Positions 58,530 through 64,000 of a stretch of 64,000 bases of DNA are shown in pieces (the first letter of the stretch is position 1; each line of letters begins with the position of its first letter). The position numbers and the translations under genes were made by a program. The DNA is taken from contig JAJEKV010000143.1 in the NCBI GenBank assembly GCA_021234155.1, positions 1,007,358 to 1,071,357 on the forward strand. The letters are read 5' to 3'. The notes below the pieces were generated by a model. That model saw only the letters and a program-made list of their open reading frames with translations. It was not told the origin of the DNA and ran no database searches. This DNA comes from Isoetes taiwanensis (taxonomy: Eukaryota > Streptophyta > Lycopodiopsida > Isoetales > Isoetaceae).

Positions 58530-59136
58530 GATAGATTCTTCACCATATGAATTCATTGAGATTGACGGACATAACCTCTATTTGCACCAAAAATATTTTG
58601 TATTTCCTTGTAGATCCAGTAAAGTTGTTTAAGATTTTATTTGAACTTCATATTATATGTACATTTTCAAAATATATATAATTATATATCAACGTTATAT
58701 GGGGCGCACGTGTCTATTCTAGGAACATTCTAACACTTGGTTTCCGGCTTCGTGAATGGCTTCGTGAAATGATGAGAAAAAAAAAAAAGGAAAAAAAAAG
58801 AGGGTTTCAACAGCCGCGCATATGTCGGCTCCATTTCGCATCTGTCAGCTCCATTTCTCGTCACGATTTTTTAAGCAGGACTGGATCTTGGCATTGTCCT
58901 GTGATTTTCGCATGTTTGGGAAGCGCATCTGCAAATCCAAAAGCAGAAATGGTTTCTTCTATGAACAGGTAACTTCAATTTGTGTTTTTTGGTGCTCTGG
59001 TGGATGATTCCATCTAGCAAGAGGTACTTTTGGACTTATTATTCTGAATCCTTGCCAAACAATTCCATCAGTCTTGAAACTAAAGCCCTAAACCGCAACC
59101 AAAGACAAAAATTTCTGAGTCTTGGCATTAGTAGGA

Positions 59137-59456
59137 AGTTTGAGGCAAGGATGGTGCCCGAATTTATGAGTCCTGAAGGGCTCCGCATAGATGGACAGAG
59201 ACCCATGGACCTATGAAGATTACAATCTTTTTCCTCTAGGTTGATCCATGAATTCGAAAATATAGCATGGAGTGCAGATGCGGCATTTGCAGGCTTCCAT
59301 CGGAGTGACTGACAATGCAGATGGGTGAGATTCTCTCATGGCATATTTTAAAGTGATGCATCGTTTATCCTTTATCCTTTACAATAATTTTGCAGCTCTG
59401 CAAGTTTTGAGATGGAAAACACAAAGGTTATAGTAGACGTATATGGCCCCAGACAG
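59137..59456 (+). pseudogene. RRP41-like exosome subunit, first exons
   Basis: RRP41 is an RNase PH-fold subunit of the RNA exosome ring. An exon near 59137-59220 reads FMSPEGLRIDGQRPMD, the N-terminal motif of plant RRP41. A second ends IGVTDNADG at 59324 before GTGAGA. A third (59396-59456), between TTTGCAG and GTATG, reads SASFEMENTKVIVDVYGPRQ. The GG|C phase joins exons two and three exactly. A fourth candidate begins after TTTTGCAG at 59652 (VQNRSK, with ALVRP in a shifted frame). The link between exons one and two is broken by a stop, and later exons are not found, so it is decayed or truncated. A 5' leader with donor GTAACT lies at about 58830-58968. Confidence 0.65.
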
Positions 59457-59965
59457 GTATGACCAGACCCGCTCAATTATATTAAGAAGTAACTTTACCA
59501 TGTATATTATTATGTTCACTGATTCTTATAGGCAATGCTTATCCATGTCTTTTCTACCTGCTTGATGGCCTACTTGGAGCAATGCGGTTCAGATAAAAAA
59601 TTAATGGACATTTTCGGCACATTATCTAGGTTGTGATGGAAATTTTGCAGGTGCAAAATAGGAGCAAACAACACCACGATCACGGGCATTGGTACGTCCT
59701 AAAGCCTTTTAGTTTTATATATCTCTTCATAGAAGCCCAATTGAGAGCCTATATCAGTTCAATGAATAGGTGCGGTGTTAATACAACATGACCACCTTCA
59801 TCAATGGGGAGCATAGACAAAGAGGCAAAGGGGACAGGTGTTCAGGAAGGTTACATTCTTTCCTTGATTTCTTTAAGGCACACATAAGTAATGCATGTTG
59901 CTTATGCTGGCCATTTTAGACTTCTTCTTAATGTGTAAATCAGATATTGGCTTGAATTTCCATGC

Positions 59966-60105
59966 AGTTTTTGGGTTGCCCCTAGGGGGGCAAACCCTCG
60001 TTTATGTTGGTATGTGGGCATATCCAGGTATATGACGGCATATGCCTAGCATATGCTGATGACTGCTCAAAACTGGCTGCTGCCTGTAAACTCTCGGTCA
60101 TCCAG
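59966..60105 (+). repeat. Hairpin module, copy 2
   Basis: GGGTTGCCCCTAGGGGGGCAAACCC (59973-59997), then GTTTATGT, GGGCATATCC, GGTATATG, CATATGCTGATGACTGCT and CTGTAAACTCTCGGTCAT, in the same order as the minus-strand copy at 37019-37160. Confidence 0.75.
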
Positions 60106-61255
60106 CCCCATTCCTTCGCAGGCGTGGCTGTTTTACCAGGTCGGATCGAGCAGAGAAGAGGGTATCACAGCTTCGCAGATCACCACCATTATCAGGCCTG
60201 GTCTCTGTCTTCTGTTGAATATCTCAGAAACCTGCTTTTTATTCTTGCTCCTTTAGCCATGCGCCGTGTTTGCCCCGATTGTTCTTGCTAATCGGATCAT
60301 TCAGGCATTTGAACAATGCATTCTTCGCCAGAGGAGGAGAATGACTCATTTGTTGCTTCTTTTCAGTTGTCTTGCTAACTCTAATATAAACAGAATGAAC
60401 TTGGATCGGCATTTTGGGATGCTTACATTGTTGTTTTCGAGTTGGTTCTTTACTCTTGAAGAGCTTCTCTTTTTATCTAGACCAGATATTTTCCATTTTT
60501 GCAGACCATGGAATGACTCAAACCTTGCCACTGTTGTGGAAATGGGGTGAGAACAGCCTCTCGCCTCTTAGCTTCAAGCACGACAACACACAGATGTCAA
60601 CATCACTTTCCTTGGTTCTTCTTTGTAAGTTCATATTTGATCTTTCCTTTCATTTGCTTCATTCGCTTCATGTTTGATCTTCCCTTCAATCCCTTTTCAT
60701 TTGTTCATTTGCAGTGCACATATCTGCAATATATCGCTTGGATACCCTGGGAAACATGTACATAGTTTCCACATGCATAATAGGCATTATGGCAAAGCTT
60801 TGGAGTTCAGCCATGCATTCTAGCTATGTAGCCTTAGAGTTCAGTGATGCATCCTGGCTATGGCGGCTTCTGGGGCTTTGCAATTTCGCAGTATGACTTC
60901 TCAGAACTTTAAATCTGAAGAGCAGGCAGTGTTACTTTCTTCTCCTTGGCAGAGTTTATGAATAGTTTGATATGAGGGATATGAGTGTTGCCATACTAGG
61001 AGCAAGCGAAGTGACCACAACATCTGGAGAAGAGGATCTCTCATGGTTGCAAGTTCGCCGAGGGCCTTGGAACATGGGTTGCTTCCGTTGCCACTGTTGG
61101 ACATTTACAAGCTCCGAGAGAAAAACTTTTGGAGCATTATTTTTCTTTCCCATGATGTCATTCTGCAAATGACTTGTATGTGTCAGAAAATGGACAGTTA
61201 TCGGCATTGCTAGCATCCTCCTTAGAGAAATAGAGGGGCAGCACAGTTGATATTG

Positions 61256-61440
61256 CTGCTAGCATTGGAATATCAGAAACACGCGCTCAGCTTCTTCGTG
61301 ACATGTTGGCATTGATTCTTTCAAATGAAGAGTTAAATGCAGATCTTCTGGCAAAAGCACCAGTAGATGAAATTGAGTCTGTTGGCGTAGATGTTGATGA
61401 TATCCTTCTTTTTTTCTTATCTGTTAATCTATTGGAAAGT
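61256..61440 (+). pseudogene. Unassigned coding-like segment
   Basis: One frame reads STVDIAASIGISETRAQLLRD, LALILSNEELNADLLAKAP and VDEIESVGVDVDDI with no stop, a helical, gene-like composition. Short frames before it (60900-61216) are also exon-like. I cannot name the family. Confidence 0.3.
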
Positions 61441-61654
61441 TTCTCCATGGCCGCATAAAGATGTTGCAGCAATCGGGTAAAAAATAACATGATAATATGG
61501 AGTGGAGGTATGATTGGGGAAACCCTGCCTATTTGATACGAAGAGATCTGATGAGTGTCTTCGTTTGCAGTACTGGTGAATCAAGTCAATCCTTTGATGA
61601 ATCCATAGAAGATGATTGTCATCCGGCCTGGAGTGGTTGGATATTTTCTTTGCT

Positions 61655-62737
61655 ATTGTATCTTGAATCATGCGACAAAGAAAACCTGCTCCAGCACAAA
61701 ATGGTGGAGCAAATCAAGCGAGAAATCTCCACCATGAGAATAGTAAGGCATCCCAACATCGTCCAGCTCCACGAGGTTCTTGCAAGCAAAACAAAAGTCT
61801 ATCTGGTTTTGGAGTATGTCACAGGAGGCGAGCTTTTCGACAAAAACGATTTAAGAAAAGGTCATCTCAAGACGAGGCAAGAAAATATTTCCAAAGCAGC
61901 CTTATAAATGCGGTTAAATATTGCCATAGCTGTAGTGTTCGCCACAAAGATTTGAAACCCGAGAATTTGCTTCTTGATTCCAACGGCAATTTAAAAATTT
62001 CTGATTTTTGGGCTCGATTGCTTTTGCCTCGAAGATTAAGAGCCGATGGGCTGCTTTACAACAACACAATGGAACTCCTCGAATTATGTATCTCCGAAGT
62101 GATCCATAGCAAAGGGTATGATGGAGCCAAGGCAGATTTGTATAAGATCTTTAGAGCTGATTATAAGTTCCCCAAGTGGTTTAGTTCGAGGCTCAAGATT
62201 AATCACTTTCGATTTTGCAACCAAGACTTACTATGGATCGGATAATGGAGGATCCTTGGTTCAAAACAGGGTTACATTCCTCCCAAATCTTATTCTCGAA
62301 ATTTATCGACATTCAGGATGTTGAGGATGTGTTCAATGAAGAACATCTAGTTTCGTGATTAAGAAATTGCAAAGCTGTTGTTATAAATGCTTTTGAATTT
62401 CTGTCCATGTCTCCAGTGCCGGATCATGCGGTCTTTTGAGAAGCAACAGATGAACCGCTCAAACAAGGAGCTAGATTCACCTCTATTTTTCCCTTTTGGA
62501 GAAATTATAACCAAGATTGAAGAAACCGTGAAGCCCCTTGGATTTGTGGTCTACAAACAAAAGTTCAAGCTCGGTTGCTTGCACCTAAGATTGGGAAAAA
62601 GGGTCATCTTTTTCATTGCCACGGAGATCTTTGAGGTAGCACCATCTCTGTTCATTGTGGAGTTCAAAAAGGCAGGAGGGGATAATCTGGGTATAAATCC
62701 CTTTATCAGAGCTTGTCTTTGGGTCTCAAAGACATAA
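61655..62737 (+). pseudogene. CBL-interacting protein kinase (CIPK) pseudogene, intronless
   Basis: CIPKs are calcium-signalling kinases activated by CBL sensors. Recognisable: [68 protein letters not shown] (HRD changed to HKD, and DFG lost to a base insertion); GYDGAKADL joined to the [14 protein letters not shown] block, so about 25 codons are deleted; the NAF/FISL region (INAFEFLSMSP, about 62385); and the C-terminal PPI domain (KIEETVKPLGFVVYKQKFK, ATEIFEVAPSLFIVEFKKAGGD). The P-loop N-terminus is missing. Frames shift several times. No introns interrupt it, consistent with a processed copy or an intronless CIPK clade; no poly-A is seen. Confidence 0.85.
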
Positions 62738-63056
62738 TTTGGACATGGGAAGCCATGATTTAAGCATTTATTTTGTCTGTTCTTGCAATTTAGTAGCACA
62801 GGCAACAGGTACAGAGACCATAGTTCCAGGTAAATTAAACAGTAGTTCCATTTTTCTGCATTATATTGGGTCAGTGGATTTCTGAGTCTATTTCATGCTT
62901 TGCGCAGGTACTGTTTTCTTATATGTTGGAATGCAATGTTTGGATATTCAATGCAATTTAGGCATTGGGATCCCTCGTTGAAGTCTTTCCCAGTTTTCCT
63001 TCTCAGTAATGATCCGTTGTATGATCCGTTGCTACAAGGACAACATTATCTTATTA

Positions 63057-64000
63057 CTAGTAATAATGCCCAGCGTTGCTGGGCTAACATTTTGAAGTGC
63101 GTAATGAACTTATTCAATCCATATACCCTGCAATTTTCCTATGAACTATCTTTTGTTTCTGTATTAATACGTTCACTATGAACTATCTTTTGTTTCTGTA
63201 TTAATAGGTTCAAGTTTGTATTTTAGTTTAGAAAGAAAAAATGCATGCAGTAAAGATTTAAATCACACCCAACTGTTTTATTGCATGAATGCATATGCCA
63301 AGTAGTCCTTATGAGCACACCCAATTGTTTTATTATATGAGTGCATATGCCAAGTAGTCTGTATGAGCACATCTGTTTATACATAACTATAGATTCAAGA
63401 CCTCTTTAACATGATCATTACGTGCACATCCCAAGAAAAGAGACAGTTTCTATCATTTTTGCGTAAGAAGGTTTTAATCACCCAATTGTTCTAATCCATG
63501 AAATGTCTATGCTCATAATTTCGTAGCCATGCAACAATAATTTAAATAACCTCTTTGAGTGTGCTACAAATACATACTAAATACATTATTATACACACAC
63601 AATACATACTAAATGCACTATTATACACAAAATCAACTCACATAACCATTAATAATGCACTGACAAATGTTGTGTACTATAATTGCACTATTATACACAA
63701 AATCAACTCACATAACCATTAATAATGCACTGACAAATTTTGTGTACTATAATTGCATTTCTTTGCTTGCAACATTTTCTAGCACGACACTCTAGATATT
63801 ATCCCATATTTCTAAAAGATCATCATCCCATCACTTAAGTTGCGTAATCTGAGACTACATTAAAGTGCATAGCTAATGTTTATGTTTATGCTTCGTATAT
63901 TGATATCCCAAGAAGTCTTGATATGGACACATTTGTTTATTCATGTTCATGATCTTTGTAACATGATCATTATGTGCACATCCATGTACACATCCATGTG
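63057..64000 (-). mobile_element. 3' part of a minus-strand Helitron (copy C), running off the window
   Basis: Minus strand: hairpin GCCCAGC, loop AAC, GCTGGGC, then ATTATTACTAG (ending 63057) and T. The 3' terminus is as in copies A and B. The body extends past 64000, so length and 5' end are unknown. At 63590-63760 a block of about 80 bp (ACACAAAATCAACTCACATA...AATGCACTGACAAA) is duplicated in tandem, and ACACCCAATTGTTTTATT-type repeats occur at 63250-63370. Confidence 0.7.

Overview
This is land-plant nuclear DNA, AT-rich and dominated by transposable elements. Gene pieces have canonical GT-AG introns, and the element set (Ty1/copia, CACTA, MULE, Helitron, L1-type LINE) is typical of plants. 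The divergence of the PUX7-like, RRP41-like and eIF4A-like exons suggests a non-seed lineage such as a fern or lycophyte, but this is a weak inference. I see no complete ordinary gene; every recognisable host gene is a fragment, is captured, or is decayed.

0-12 kb: a full-length non-autonomous Helitron (138-5535) carrying a foldback MITE, then mostly anonymous AT-rich DNA with a 438-bp tandem duplication (9.3-10.2 kb), ending in a lone CACTA right end (12030) that nearly touches a 48-bp-arm hairpin. 12.4-14.3 kb: a MULE with a perfect 9-bp target duplication. 14.3-21.3 kb: a LINE 3' tail, a long inverted repeat, a copia gag remnant and a Helitron 3' end.

21.3-41.1 kb: tandem units of about 440 bp that contain RNA polymerase III A- and B-box-like motifs. 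They are interrupted by a 2.9-kb insertion (RAD23-like first exon plus a MITE) and by a 13.7-kb CACTA-bounded segment (25392-39074). That segment contains a TIR element with tandem palindromes, a Helitron end, a His-rich metal-transporter-like fragment, and eight exons of a PUX7-like UBX-family gene that still join in one open reading frame.

41.1-58.1 kb: a minus-strand Ty1/copia element with an intact 5' LTR, cut by two later insertions. The first is a 5'-truncated L1-type LINE, placed exactly in the reverse-transcriptase YxDD region. The second is an 8.3-kb Helitron between integrase and reverse transcriptase, with both termini and the A|T target visible. The Helitron itself contains an eIF4A-like exon, a 37-bp tandem array and another, nearly full-length LINE. 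58.1-64 kb: RRP41-like exons, a CIPK kinase pseudogene, and the 3' end of a further Helitron running off the window.

The elements work as a layered stack, and the order of insertions can be read from which element cuts which. The gene fragments are best read as capture or retrocopy products rather than as a functional pathway.
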